In this document: positions 31,657 to 42,648 of the stretch, piece by piece | Numbering within the stretch: position 1 is the first letter of the stretch | How the letters are laid out: each line of letters begins with the position of its first letter | Assembly (NCBI GenBank): GCA_026225945.1 | Contig: JAMJFZ010001816.1 | Span: 4,838,501-4,902,500 of the forward strand | DNA length: 64,000 bases | Origin: Cricetomys ansorgei | Taxonomy: Eukaryota; Chordata; Mammalia; Rodentia; Nesomyidae | Reading direction: 5' to 3' | Made by a program: the position numbers and the translations under genes | The notes under the pieces: generated by a model | The model's database searches: none | What the model was told of the DNA's origin: nothing | The model's input: the letters and a program-made list of their open reading frames with translations, nothing else

Positions 31657-31935
31657 TGGGGGCCAGAGAAACGGCTCAGCAGGTACAGGTGCTCGCTGCA
31701 TAGACCTAGTGACATGAGTTCAAGCCCCAGAACCTATATAAAGATGGAAAGAGAGAGCCAAGTCCACAAAGTTGTCTTCTGCCCTCCGCATTCCCGCCCC
31801 CATCACACGTGCATGCACTGGTAACAGCGGTAAACACTTAAGGAAGATTCCCTTCAGCCTCCACATGCGTGTGCACACAGGTGCACTCACATACATCCGA
31901 ACATGCATACACATGTGCACATATGCCACACACAT
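31657..31935 (+). repeat. B3/B4-type SINE, sense (4th of four)
   Basis: GGGGCCAGAGAAACGGCTCAGC, GACATGAGTTCAAGCCCC, GTTGTCTTCTGCCCTCCGC and a CA/CATG-rich tail at 31860-31930. Confidence 0.75.
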
Positions 31936-32049
31936 AGGAAAGAATATTATAGAATCTTCAAGTCACCTGACATCAAAAGACAGAATTATGACAGATGTAA
32001 AGACCTTAATTGGTTTTAATGTTTTCAATTCTAGAATAAGGGTCTTTTC

Positions 32050-32105
32050 TTCCCCTTCTCTTCCTCCTCCTTCTCCCTCCTTCTCCTCTCCTCCTCCTCA
32101 TCATT
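32050..32105. repeat. CT-rich (TCC/CTT) low-complexity tract
   Basis: Pyrimidine-only run of TCC and TTC units between a short unique stretch and a B3 fragment. Confidence 0.85.
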
Positions 32106-32164
32106 GTCATCCCTTTATTCCTCCTTCCACAATGGGGTTAAGGGTTGGGGTTGAGCTCCATATT

Positions 32165-32268
32165 GGAACATGGCTTTAAAGACAGAAGAGAGCTGTGTGG
32201 GTGCTGGGAACCATACTCCAGTCCTCTGGAAGAGCAGCAAGCACTCATGAACACCGAGCCATCATTCC
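32165..32268 (-). repeat. B3-type SINE fragment, antisense
   Basis: GTGCTGGGAACCATACTCC, GGAAGAGCAGCAAGCACTC and CCGAGCCATCATTCC. Confidence 0.75.
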
Positions 32269-32319
32269 TTCCCTCTCTCCCTTCCTTCTTTATTTCTTCT
32301 TTGGTTTTGTGAGACAGGT

Positions 32320-32434
32320 CCTAACAGTACGGCCCAGGTTGGCCTAGAACTTGCTGTGTAGCCCTGGCAGGCCTTTGGCTCACCATCCTCCTGCCTCAGC
32401 CTTATTAATGCTGGGATTACAGGTAGACATGAGA
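32320..32434 (-). repeat. B1 SINE, antisense
   Basis: GAGACAGGTCCTAACAGTACG, GCCCAGGTTGGCCTAGAAC and GCTGGGATTACAGGTAGACATG. It abuts the B3 fragment through a CCTT-rich tail. Confidence 0.82.
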
Positions 32435-32669
32435 TTGTTTGGTCAGTGGTGCTTTGTGCAATGTTTCTCTCTATGCTCTTCATTGTTATTTCAAATGTTC
32501 TTTAAAAAGTTTTAAATCTTTGAATGAAGTTTTAGGATAGAGAAAGATCAAATTAAGAAGTATGATATGAAATTCTTAAGTAGCTTTTTAAAATCTAAAA
32601 ACATGCCATGATTTTAGTTTTCTTATTCAAATTGGCTTAGAGAATCTTGCTATGTGGTCTCTTCTGGAG

Positions 32670-33530
32670 TACTAATCTATTTGCCGTTGCTATCACAAAG
32701 TGATGGAGGTTCTATGGTATTAAAAAAAAGATTTATATCATGCCATGGGAGGCCAAAGGTCTAAGGCAGCATGATACTGGCTCATAGGTTCCTCTTAGCT
32801 GCATTTTACCATAGTAATGGTGTCCTGGCTACTTTTAGGTCAACTTGACACAAGCTAGAGTCATCAGAGAGGGCTGTGCCTCAACTGAGAAAATGCCTCC
32901 GTAAGATCAGAATATGGGCAAGCCTGTAGAGCATTTTCTTAATTAGTGATTGATGTGTAAGGGCCCAGTGCACTGTGGGTTGGGTCATCTCTGAGCTGGT
33001 GGTCCCAGGCTGTACAAGAAAGCAACCTGAGCAAGCCATGGGGAGCGGCACAGTAAGTAGCAAATCTGTTTGTCCTCGGCATCAGCTCCTGCCTCCAGGT
33101 CCCCGCCCTGTCTGAGTTCTTGCTCTGACTTTCTTCAGATATGAACGGCGCTGTGGATGTGTAAGCCAAAGAAACCCTTTCCCCCCCAACTTGCTTTTGT
33201 CATGGTGTTTCGTTGCAGCAGTAGAAACCCAAACTAAGACAGATGGCATCCTTATATTATATGTGACCGGGATAGATTATGTGGTGCTACAGGAAGCCAG
33301 AGAGTGGGGAGGGGCCGATCTTCCTGGTTTATAAGAAAACCTTTGTGGAGAGCTAACCACGGTCCCCGGAGATCTGTTACTTCCCTTTAAGAACAGCAGC
33401 CCAAAGACCCAATCAGTCTTTATGATGCCCCACTTCTTAAAGGTCCACTCTACCTCCGCTCCTAGGCTGTAAGGGCAATCAAATTTCCTAACACATGCCC
33501 CCTTGGAAACACACTAAAACCATAACCAAA
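32670..33530 (-). mobile_element. Old MaLR-type LTR, antisense, split by a younger LTR
   Basis: Left part (32670-32820): TATTTGCCGTTGCTATCACAAAG and AAGATTTATATCATGCCATG. Right part (33242-33530): GGCATCCTTATATTATATGTG, GCCCCACTTCTTAAAGGTCC and ACCATAACCAAAT. Together they read as the reverse of one MST/MLT-like LTR, broken by the insertion at 32821-33241. Confidence 0.6.
32821..33241 (+). mobile_element. Inserted LTR-like repeat (copy of the 2285 family)
   Basis: TGTCCTGGCTACTTTTAGG, GTCAACTTGACACAAGCTAG, GCTCCTGCCTCCAGGTCCC and CAGTAGAAACCCAAACTAAGACA. The flanks AATGG (32816-32820) and GATGG (33242-33246) agree at 4 of 5 bases, as expected of an LTR target duplication. Confidence 0.7.
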
Positions 33531-34724
33531 TTATATTATTTAGGCTTTTGACTTACTATAGGACTTCAGTTTTACCTCTACATATTTGAAAATTTTAGAA
33601 GGATGTACATTATATGTATTTTGACCTCTTTACAGTCTCAAAAGGAAGTTGCTAGTTGGATCAGGAGAGTGAGCAGCAATCCCTTAGACCAGGATCTGCT
33701 GACTGGCCCGGTCTGAGATCAAGTTTCTTGAAGTTTCTGACTCTTCTGCAAAGAGAAGGGGGGCTGGTGGGCACTTTCCTGGAAGGAGAACTCATAGCAT
33801 CTGTCAGGTGTCTAAAAAGATTTGTGGCCCACGAATGGTTAGACATAGAGATAGTGTCAATAGGAGGTAGGAAGAGAACCCCAAAAATTCTGAATCTGCA
33901 GATCAGGATTTTACTGGCAGCTGTCTGAGTGTTCTCCGGTGGAGGCGGAGGACGAGCTGGAGTCCACCGAGAAGTAAATTGGAGACGCGGAGGTGAGGGG
34001 AGGCAGTATAGAGTTCTCTTTCTGGAAGTCTGGCTGATAAGAGGAGGGAAGATTGCTTGATAGAGGGGAGTAAGAGTGAGAGGAGGGAGGCAGAGCCCCT
34101 CCTGGTCGCACCTGTGGCAGGCTGCTGCTATCCTATCCCGTTGTGCTTATGTACTTAGCTCTGCAGCCCATGAAAGCTGCTCTTGTTGGAAGACTCTAGG
34201 GGCTTCCTGTGTGGGCTGGTGTGCTTCCATTCAGGGGTTCTGATTGCGAAGAGGGTATGAGTCCCATAAGAACGGCGGGGGGGGGGCGGTGGGGCTCAGT
34301 TTTGACTGCATTTTTGGTGTTCTTTCTTTGTGGCACTTTTTATGGTACCGTCCTGTTTTAAAGGCTCACTGTGGCTCGCTGCCACAGGCTGTAGGATACA
34401 GGATAGGACAGGATCTGGTGGAAACAGTGGTCCTGGTGCCAAGGGTGAGAGAATGTTGCTGGGTCCCAGGTTTCTCTTTCAGCTCAGTCTGAATACTTGC
34501 GGGTCCCTGAGATGGTGGGGGTTGCCCTTGGTGTGCGCTGCAGGATTGGGATCTTAAGGCTTGCTCATTCCTGGCCCTGATTACAGAGAGTGGCCTTAAA
34601 GCCTTTGTTCAAGAGTAGCAGGGAAGTATGAAGTCTTTACTGCTATCTAATCTCCTTCCTCCTTCCCTTTTGGGACGGTTTCCTTGCTAGGAAAGAGGTT
34701 ATATTAGATCATCAATTGGTCCTC
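33531..34724. other. Unassigned intron block
   Basis: Contains GC-richer DNA at 33640-34600 with a 90-codon plus frame (33656-33928), a serine-rich 66-codon minus frame (33911-34111) and a G run at 34278-34290. I recognise no domain. It could be degraded transposon or viral-element DNA, but I cannot support that. Confidence 0.35.
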
Positions 34725-34850
34725 TATCTATTGCTGTAACAGAATATGGTTGACTGAGATATTAATTAGAGTTCTAGATGCTAGGAGTCCCAGGGTCAAG
34801 AGGCTATTATCTAGGCTCGCTCATGGATTGGGCTAGGATGGCTAGCCAGC
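34725..34850 (-). repeat. Possible old MaLR/MLT LTR fragment, antisense
   Basis: CTATCTATTGCTGTAACAGAATATGG is like the reverse end of MST/MLT LTRs (TGCTATAACAGAATACC). The remainder is weak. Confidence 0.4.
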
Positions 34851-35640
34851 TCTGCCTCCCCAGGTCTGGGATCATGGGGTTACTCTACCAGTTGGACTAT
34901 CTTCCCAGTTTCTCCCTTACTCTTTTCAGCTTATAATAAGAGCATGTTAAAAACAAACAAAAGCAAGCAAATAAGCAGCAATCCTAAATTGCTAGCTAGT
35001 TGAATTGGTGATAAAGATACTTTGGATGTTACCCTTCTCAAACTCGTTGCTAAGGACTTAGAGCTAAGTAGTATGTTCCCTTGCATCCTGCTGTAAAAAT
35101 GTAGGTCACCATACCTGGCTTTGGAGTCATCTTTAATGCTTTAAAATCTATGATCTACTTGACTTTACCTTAAGTAGAAGGTATGATCTAACTTTATTTC
35201 CCTGGTATGGCTACCTACCCTTTTACATGATTTACATGATTTTATGGCAGACATCATGAACCATCCATCCAGTGCCCACTCTCTCCTCTATACTGTCTGA
35301 CCCTTGACACGTATGAGAATGCTAGTCAATCCAGGTTTTGAAATCATCTTCACAGATGCCCTTGGTGTTAGCGGTGGCCATGTGTCACAGAGACTAGTGG
35401 ACCTCACTTCCAGGAGAGCCACTGCCTTGCTAGCAAAGATGGACAGATGGACAGAATGACAGAATGCCGGCATCTCCTTTGGTCAGACTTCCCCCTCCCC
35501 CGGTACTCGAATAAGCGCACAAGTGGCAGCCACCCAGAGGCTGCCTTGTGATTCTGAGGTGCAGAGTTTGGTGTTCACACTCTCAGAGGCTGACTTGCTA
35601 AAGATAGAAAATATCTGAGGTCTCAGATTGGGGTTATTTA
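34851..35640. other. Intron, nothing recognised
   Basis: No exon or repeat recognised. Confidence 0.45.
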
Positions 35641-35677
<37 letters not shown>

Positions 35678-35695
35678 CCTCCCCCTTCCTTTGTT
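35641..35695. repeat. (CT)n microsatellite
   Basis: CT dinucleotide run with a few TT/CC interruptions, leading into the tail of a B1. Confidence 0.95.
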
Positions 35696-35717
35696 TTCTT
35701 TTTTTTTTTCTTTTTTT

Positions 35718-35840
35718 CTGTTGTAACTCTGGCTGTCCTAGGACTCACTCTGTAGACCAGGTTGGCCTCAAACTCACAGAGATCCACCTGTCTCTGCCTC
35801 CCAAGTGCTACATTTAAAGGCATACCACCACTGCCCAGCC
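35718..35840 (-). repeat. B1 SINE, antisense
   Basis: TCTGTTGTAACTCTGGCTG, AGACCAGGTTGGCCTCAAAC, GATCCACCTGTCTCTGCCTCC and ACCACCACTGCCCAGCC. The GTTGTAACTC segment is shared with the B1 copies at 38288 and 41699 as a GAGTTACAAC-type diagnostic. Confidence 0.9.
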
Positions 35841-36055
35841 TTTCTCCTTTTCGTACTTCCCTGTGTATACCTATGATGTTATATACTAAGTTCCTGTATA
35901 AGCTGTAATTTAAAAGGTAACATTTTATGATTACAAAGGAAACACATGTCCATTGAACAAAACACAGAAAATGCTGAAGATGGAAATAGAAAAGCCATAG
36001 TTCCTCATACATTTGTGACTTATGACCCATATTGTATTATATTTTTATTTTTAAC

Positions 36056-36200
36056 TTTGAGACAGGGTTTCACATGTCCCAGGCTGAGGATGTATATATA
36101 TATGTGTATGTGTGTGTGTGGGTGTGTGTGTGCATGTGGTGTGTATATGAATGACCTTTAACATCTGATTCTTCTGCCTCTACCTCCCAAGTGCTAGGAC
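36056..36200 (-). repeat. B1 SINE, antisense, split by a TG tract
   Basis: GAGACAGGGTTTCACATGTCCC and CAGGCTGAGGATG are separated from ATTCTTCTGCCTCTACCTCCC and AGTGCTAGGAC by a TA/TG microsatellite at 36092-36148. Confidence 0.7.
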
Positions 36201-36224
36201 TCTATACAGGTAGAGCACAAGATT

Positions 36225-36300
36225 CGATCTGAGTAGTGTTGGGGCTGAACCCAGCGTTTCATGCATTCTAGGCAAACACTCTATCAACCAAACCACAGCC
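36225..36300 (-). repeat. ID-like SINE, antisense
   Basis: GGGGCTGAACCCAGCGTTTC, TCTAGGCAAACACTCTATC and ACCAAACCACAGCC. Confidence 0.68.
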
Positions 36301-36334
36301 ACTACTTGTATGTGTGTTTTATTTTTAAAATTAT

Positions 36335-36502
36335 TATTATTACATTTTGTGTGTGTGAGTGGTAGGTGTGTGTATGTGTGTGGGGGTACACATGCCAGGG
36401 CACATATGTGGAGCTCAGAAGTTCTGAGGATCCAATTGAAGACATCAGATGTGCATTGAGAGGCAGCAAACTCTTTTACCCACTGAGCCATCTTGCCGAT
36501 CC
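36335..36502 (-). repeat. B2/B3-type SINE, antisense
   Basis: TG-rich tail, CACATGCCAGGGCACATATG, GAGGATCCAATTGAAGACATC and CACTGAGCCATCTTGCCGATCC. Confidence 0.78.
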
Positions 36503-36848
36503 ATATGTGTCTTTTAATACTGGAATAGTTCTTTGACACTATAGTTCACCTATTTCTTAAATTGGTAGATCGAAAGAAGCTTGAGAACCAGTAGCTTCCT
36601 CTTTGGTGCTTAATTGATTTTAAACTTTGAGTTTGAATTTTTTTCAGAGACAAAAAATTCCCTGTAAAACAGTCCATTCAATATCAAATTAGTTTTCTAA
36701 ATTTGAATGCTTCCTTGTATTTTTGCTTTATTGAAATATTATTTTGAAAACTCTAAAGAATAATAGAGGGAAGAGGCCCTAACAAAACTCTCACTGTTAC
36801 TCTTAAACACTTAAATCTGAAATTAAGAATGCTCCAGGAGCAGGGGAT
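36503..36848. other. Intron, nothing recognised
   Basis: AT-rich, no exon or repeat recognised. Confidence 0.45.
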
Positions 36849-37037
36849 GTGTGTGTGGTGTGTGGTTGTTGTGTGTATGTGTGTGTGGTGTGTGTTTGTG
36901 TATTATGCATATGTGTTGTGTGTGTGGTGTGTTTGTGTTTGATGTATGTTTGTGTCGTCTGCATATGTGTGAGTGTGTGGTGTGTGTATGTGTGTTGTGT
37001 GTATGTGTGTGTATGTGTGTTGTGTGAGTATGTGTAT
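36849..37037. repeat. GTGTGTGG/TTGTG minisatellite-like TG block
   Basis: About 190 bp of TG units interrupted by GG and TT at irregular spacing (GTGTGTGGTGTGTGTTTGTG motifs). It is not linked to a SINE head. Open frames over it are repeat translations. Confidence 0.9.
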
Positions 37038-38287
37038 TTCTGACTCCAAGAACATACTCAATGATCTCAGTTTAAGAAATGTTCATTCTGTAAAATACCT
37101 ACCAATCAAGTGCAATAAAGACTTCCTTTGTCTTGATAATTTGCAAAATCTTTAGAAAAATTATCATCAAACCAACATGTAGCACTGAGATTATATCCTA
37201 GCATTTTGGGTTCAGGAGAAAACTATGGATTATAGGGGCATAGGTACTACCATGGATGCTAAACATTTTACTGAAAAATACAATTGAAATCAAAACATGA
37301 GAAAAGTTCCAATTTCTAGCAGTAGAGGTCATAGTGCTTCTGTGTATGCGTTCATTGGTAAAAATCCAAGCAGAAAGTAAAATGTACTAGATGCATGCAA
37401 CTGAAGGGAAGGGCTGAATCCTTAGTTTTTATTCTTAGTGTGTTGGCCTTTTCCAAGTTGCCTCAAGGACTGGGGTACCCACAAAATGACTTTGACAGGT
37501 GATGGCACCTTAAACCAAATATGTTGGTATTCTCATTTGGATGTTAGTCCAGATTTTGAAGGAGAGAGCAAACCTCTAAGGACATGGAACACACTCATTT
37601 GAACAATATTCTGATTAAAGTTATGGGATAGTAGCATCCGGTCTGTAAATAATGAGGCTTTGTTGTAGACAATTTCAGGTGACAGTTTATTGAAATGACT
37701 GCATTAAATCTACCAGCAAAAGCAAATAGTCTGCAGCAAACATCCTGTTCCCGAATTCATTTAACTCCCTGTCTTTTTGGTTTATATTTTTATCTGCATG
37801 TTAAATTAAACAGAAGAATATTCAAACAGTTGTAGTCTATATTTCCTTGCAGCTATAAAATCTTCTGTCATACAAATTATTATTATAATACAAGTGCTTT
37901 TATGAATAATATCCAATAAACTTGCTTGGAAAGTTGATCTTTTTTTCCAAATAGCCACTCCCCCCTCTTCATCTTTGCGATATGTTTTTAGTTTCACGAC
38001 AAAATCGGACACACTGTTGTGGGAGGTATTTTCTCTCCAGCAGTACTGGTAGAATTCTGAATCAAGAAAGGAAACCTTAAGTCATCTTTGTTGCTATAGA
38101 CAAGCCCTGAGGTGGTATATAACTTTCTGAGAGAGGGTCCTGCATTTAAATGTTAACTAAATTTTAAACAAAGAATGGAAGTTAGTCATTCTTAATGAGT
38201 TAGTTGAGGAAGTCAATCAATGAGACATAATATGTGTAGACATGAAGTTGAAGAAAAGTTTATAAAATTGACATACTGTTTGTCTCT
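37038..38287. other. Repeat-poor intron block
   Basis: No exon or repeat recognised over 1.25 kb. Confidence 0.5.
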
Positions 38288-38430
38288 TGCCTGGTGATGG
38301 TGGTGATTGCTTTTAATCCCAGCACTACAGAGGCAGAGGAAGGTGGATCTCTGTGACTTCAAGATCAGCCCATTCTATAAAGTGAGTTCCAGGACAGCCA
38401 GAGCTATAACAGAGAAAGCCTGTCTTGGAA
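38288..38430 (+). repeat. B1 SINE, sense
   Basis: GCCTGGTGATGGTGGTGATTG, TTTTAATCCCAGCACTACAG, GAGTTCCAGGACAGCCAGAGC and ATAACAGAGAAAGCCTGTCTTGG. Confidence 0.9.
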
Positions 38431-38482
38431 AATAAAATAAAATAAAATAAAATAAAATAAAATAAAATAAAATAAAATAAAA
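38428..38482. repeat. (AAAAT)n tail of B1
   Basis: About ten AAAAT units grown from the B1 tail. Confidence 0.95.
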
Positions 38483-39861
38483 AATTTTTCTTCCAACCCT
38501 CAGATTAACTTAGAAGTCAAACAATAATTAAGATGGGTGGGGATGATTTGTAAATGTTTACACAGAGTACACACAATTGAAAAAGCCTTTCTAGAAAGTC
38601 AAGTCACAAATATATAGCTATATTTGTGTATATGTTAGTGACGCTAGATGTCGCCACATTTCTCCTGAAGAGGCCTTCAGTATCTTACCTGGACCACAGT
38701 GGACACGGAGTAGATGTTGGTTGCATGGATGAATTATAATCATGCTGTCCAGCACAGTATGTTAATACTTAAATTGTACCTTTCTCCAGACTTAATATCT
38801 ACCTAATTTGCTGAGTTATCAGTGATGCTCCTGCTTGTTAATCATTGTGATTGTTAATGTGATTTACAGTTAAGGAGAAAAGCTTATTCTGAGCTTTTCA
38901 TTTTTATATATAAGTTAGACACTGCTACAGTAAATACTCTCTCAGTTGGCTTTTTTACATGAATATGAATACTTTCTAAATGTCTTTGACTGCAGAGGAA
39001 AGGCCCCTCTCTAAATAGAGTAGCAGGTAATGTAACACCCCAGCAGGAGCAAGGATTTCTTAGGTGTTGATTCTCTTTTGAATTCTGTGAATGTCTCTCT
39101 CTTTGTATCAGTCCACACCTGAAGATTAGGGCTGTTCAGCTTTGGATAAAACATTCCTTATTTAATGCATTCCACAGCAGCTGCCACTGAATGTGAGTGT
39201 GAAATCCAAGCCTCCTTTCAGTAGCCAGCAAAGATGAGAGCGCATTGCATTATTAAAAGCTTTTAGCCACTAAGAGGGGTGCTAGGTAAATAAGTCGAGA
39301 ATAGCCTTCTGCATTCCTTTTTAACTCCCACCTCCTTAAAAAAGAAACCCTTTTGTAATAAGAGGGTGATTCTTTGACGATTACAAGCTTCCTTATGGGG
39401 TTTGGGATTGTGGCTCAGGATTACAGCTTTAGGGCTGAAATCGAAGCTTTTAATGTGAGAGTTGTGAGGCTTTCCATTGGGATCAGATACTGGTGGTGCT
39501 ATGTCTTTGCCTGAGAGAACAGCTCCTTCTCTCTGTTTAGAAAAGGGTCTGGAGACCTTACATAGGGTGTGGAATGAGCCGATTCCTCACAAGTTTGTTT
39601 AGTTTAGAAAAGGCACAGCTCACTTCACAGACGTGAAGCACCAATAAGAGCAGATCTGGAGCGATGACATAATTGTTGGCTGGAGATATGGACTGTGGAC
39701 AGTCTTCCGTCGAAATCTAACACTTTGGATTAATTATTTTCTTAATATTCTTTTAAAACTGGAATCATTTTCTGGGAAAGCTTGATCTGCCATTCAATTT
39801 TCACCAGTATCTGACATCACAGTTTAATGAGTGATCATAAGTTATGTTATATTGAGAACAC
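38483..39861. other. Repeat-poor intron block
   Basis: About 1.4 kb with no recognised exon or repeat. Confidence 0.5.
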
Positions 39862-39960
39862 TGATTCATTCAACAAATACTTGAGTGTACATTATATGCT
39901 AGTGATTTTTCTATGTATTTGGACATATTAGTCAAAAAAATCAGACACCCGTGCAGAATG
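39862..39960 (+). repeat. Ancient mammalian repeat (MIR/L2 type), likely
   Basis: GATTCATTCAACAAATACTTG, AGTGTACATTATATGCTAG and GGACATATTAGTC, the same kind of element as 15787-15897. Confidence 0.5.
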
Positions 39961-40099
39961 ATTAATGAGCATTAAGTCATTATGCTGAAGTGATACGGGA
40001 ATATGGAGTGTCTCTGAGAACAACTGGACATTGCTCGCAGAGGTAGGAAACTTGATGGCTACCAGCAGCCACCCCAGGACAATGGCTTTTGGGTTCTAT

Positions 40100-40308
40100 A
40101 ATGATGATGATAATAAAATTTGAGTGTGTGTGAGTGTCTGAGTATGTGTGTGTGTGTGCACCATATGTGTCCCGATGTCTGCAGAGACCAGACAGGGAGC
40201 TAGAGGTAACAGGCATTTGTGAAGTATCTGATACGGGTACTGGGAACAGAACCTGGGTCCTTTGAAAGTGCAACATTACTTTCTTAACTACATAGTCTCT
40301 CTTGACCT
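40100..40308 (-). repeat. B3-type SINE, antisense
   Basis: TG tract at 40123-40158, then GTCTGCAGAGACCAGACAGGG, GGTACTGGGAACAGAACCTGGG and a degraded reverse head (TTCTTAACTACATAGTCTC). Confidence 0.75.
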
Positions 40309-40429
40309 GCTTTTGGGGTATTGTCTAAAAAAAGTAGAAGAATGAAATTTATGGACTATAGAAGGTGAGTTTGAGAGAGAGAGACAGATAGAGAGAGACA
40401 CAGAGTAAGACACAGAGCAAGACACAGAG

Positions 40430-40850
40430 AGAAATCAAAGAGCTCCTGTATAGAAGGGGTCCTAGGAGCTAGGGTACCATGAAGCTGTTAGTCTGACAGC
40501 TTATTAAAGGATTTTGGTAGGACTGGGTTGAGGTAGGGGGAGGGGATGAATTGGTCAATCCAATTGGTCCAACCAAGAAGTGTCCGGGAGCTTCTTATTT
40601 TCAGTTCCGTAGACATGTATAGCCTCTAGGCTGAGGTGTGCATTTAGATCATAACAAAGAAATGTGGACAGGGACTTCCTGTGGCATTCCTGGCCTCCAG
40701 TGAGGACATTCTTGGAATTACTGCTTTGGGGTCTCTGCTCTATCTTATCAGTTTCTATCTTCTATTTCCATCAACGATGCAGTCAAATTTACTAGAGCTG
40801 AAGAACTTATAAGATTGAGCTAGATCTATTCTTCAAAGCTGTATGTTTAT
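40430..40850 (+). repeat. Unnamed LTR-like repeat, copy A
   Basis: AGAGCTCCTGTATAGAAGGGG, TACCATGAAGCTGTTAGTCTG, ATAACAAAGAAATGTGGACAG and TATTCTTCAAAGCTGT recur in copies at 43405-43860 (same strand), 47900-48190 (opposite strand) and partly 48460-48700. A (GA)-rich run lies at 40374-40435, overlapping its start. I do not know the family name. Confidence 0.55.
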
Positions 40851-40904
40851 CCTTAGAACGTTACTCTTTTTCTCTTAATTTATTAATGATTATTTTCATC
40901 ATTT

Positions 40905-41067
40905 TTAACTATGTGTACGTGTCTGTGTGTGGGTATGTGCACACAAGTACAGGTGCCCACAGGAACCAGGAATGTCAGATGCCCCAGGCGCTGGAGGTGT
41001 AGGAGGTTATGAGCTGCCTGATGTGGGTGCAGTATGTGTGCTTACTGCTGAGCCATCGCTGCAGGCC
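40905..41067 (-). repeat. B3-type SINE, antisense
   Basis: AAGTACAGGTGCCCACAGG, GAGCTGCCTGATGTGGGTGC and TACTGCTGAGCCATCGCTGC. Confidence 0.8.
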
Positions 41068-41254
41068 TGGAATGCTATTCTTGTGGAAAGTTTTCAAATG
41101 GAATTGTATAGATCAGAGCTCTCCCTTAGGGGTTATCGGGAGATGGGGTGGGAAATGGGCTTTTCAGAGATGCTAAGAACCTTCTGCCTGCTTCCCCTCT
41201 GTTCATCTGCAGTTCAGTCATCTCTCCTTTTATGTGTGAATTTGTCTGATATTT

Positions 41255-41338
41255 CTTTTTCTTTCCTTTCTTTCTTTTTCTTTTTCCCTTCCTTCCTCCC
41301 TCCCTTTTTCCTTCCTTCCCTTCCTTCCTTTCTTCTTT
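41255..41338. repeat. (CTTT)n/(CCTT)n pyrimidine tract
   Basis: Tail-derived TTCC/TTTC run at the 3' side of the antisense B1 next to it. Confidence 0.9.
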
Positions 41339-41456
41339 TGACAGGGTCTTACCATGGAACTTTCTATGTAGACCAGGCAGGCCTCAGACTCACAAAGATC
41401 TGCCCACCTCTGCCTTCCATTGCTAGGATTAAAGGTATGCACCACCATGCCTAGCT
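41339..41456 (-). repeat. B1 SINE, antisense
   Basis: GACAGGGTCTTACCATGG, GTAGACCAGGCAGGCCTCAG, GATCTGCCCACCTCTGCC and GCACCACCATGCCTAGC. Confidence 0.9.
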
Positions 41457-41486
41457 TGCCATAATATTTCTTTAAAATTAAACTTG

Positions 41487-41632
41487 CTGTGGAGCAGTTG
41501 TAGTGGTTCAGCTGGTAGGGCATTTCCCACCAAGCCTGATGACTTGAGTTCACTGCCTGCAACCACATGGTAGAAGGAGAGAACCGACTCCTGAAAGTGA
41601 TCCTCTGACCTCCACGCTGGAGCCTTTGCACT

Positions 41633-41676
<44 letters not shown>

Positions 41677-41690
41677 AATAAATAAAATGT
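41487..41690 (+). repeat. B3/B4-type SINE, sense, with (CA)n
   Basis: TTCAGCTGGTAGGGCATTTCC, ACCAAGCCTGATGACTTGAG, GGTAGAAGGAGAGAACCGAC, GATCCTCTGACCTCCACG, then CA repeats at 41635-41674 and an AATAAA tail. Confidence 0.85.
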
Positions 41691-41698
41691 GTAATGAA

Positions 41699-41858
41699 GC
41701 CGGGCGGCGGTGGCCCATGCCTTTAATCCCAGCACTTTGGAGGCAGTGGCAGGCAGATCTCTGTGAGTTCGAGGCCAGCCTGGTCTACAGAGTGAGTTCC
41801 AGGACAGCCAGAGTTACAACAGAGAAACCCTGTCTCGAGAAACCAAAAAAAAAAAAAA
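41699..41858 (+). repeat. B1 SINE, sense, youngest-looking copy
   Basis: Full length from GCCGGGCGGCGGTGGCCCATG through GCCTGGTCTACAGAGTGAG to GAGTTACAACAGAGAAACC and a 14-A tail. It is close to intact and abuts the tail of the preceding SINE. Confidence 0.95.
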
Positions 41859-42612
41859 GGTATAATAAAAAGTTTAAACATGCTAAAGCAGGTTCCAGAT
41901 AGAATGATGATTGCTATGATTGCCAGAACATAGGAAATTATTTTTTTTTTCTGTTGGAAATTTATTTTAAATTGTCTCACTGCTCCAAAATTTATCATTT
42001 GTTTTTAGACTGATTTGAGTCCGTCTATGAATTTAATATTTCTTGTCTTCCTACCTTGGTAAAATTGTTCACAACATGTACGACATGAAGTGTGATTATC
42101 TGGTGTCTATAACTCTCTTACAAGTGGAAGTGTGGAAGGCCCTTAGACATTGTCTGATATTTTATCATGTGTTTCGTGGGCCACAACTTAAATGAGGAGC
42201 CGTCTGGTTCTGCAGCTCAGAGCTATCTATCTCAGATGCATGCTCTGTTCCATCTTTTAATGACCAAAATCCGTTGTTTTTGCCCTTTCCCTGCTCCTTT
42301 CTTTTGGTCACAAGCCACACGTGAAATTTTATGCCGAAAACATACACTAAGCTCCTTTTATATGAAGCATTGTTACGACAGAGAGACAGAGAGAGCCGTG
42401 TTCCATCACGCTTCCTGTGCTGTAGTGACGAAGAAGAGTAGATCCGCGTTGCCCAGCTTTACATATGTGTCCATGTACAAGTTCCATGACCAGTGTGTTG
42501 TGGGTGCTTTGCTAAAATGATGACTCCAAACTGACATGTTTTATGTGTTGTTTATGTGTTTCACTCATCCAGGCATAACAGGGTGGGAACCAGAGTGTAT
42601 GAATGTATGTAT
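41859..42612. other. Intron, nothing recognised
   Basis: No exon or repeat recognised. The 117-codon frame at 42167-42520 has no known domain. Confidence 0.45.
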
Positions 42613-42613
42613 G

Positions 42614-42648
<35 letters not shown>

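Noticed and set aside
41230..41631. 133-codon minus frame
   Set aside because: It translates parts of a B3-type SINE, a B1 and a CT tract.
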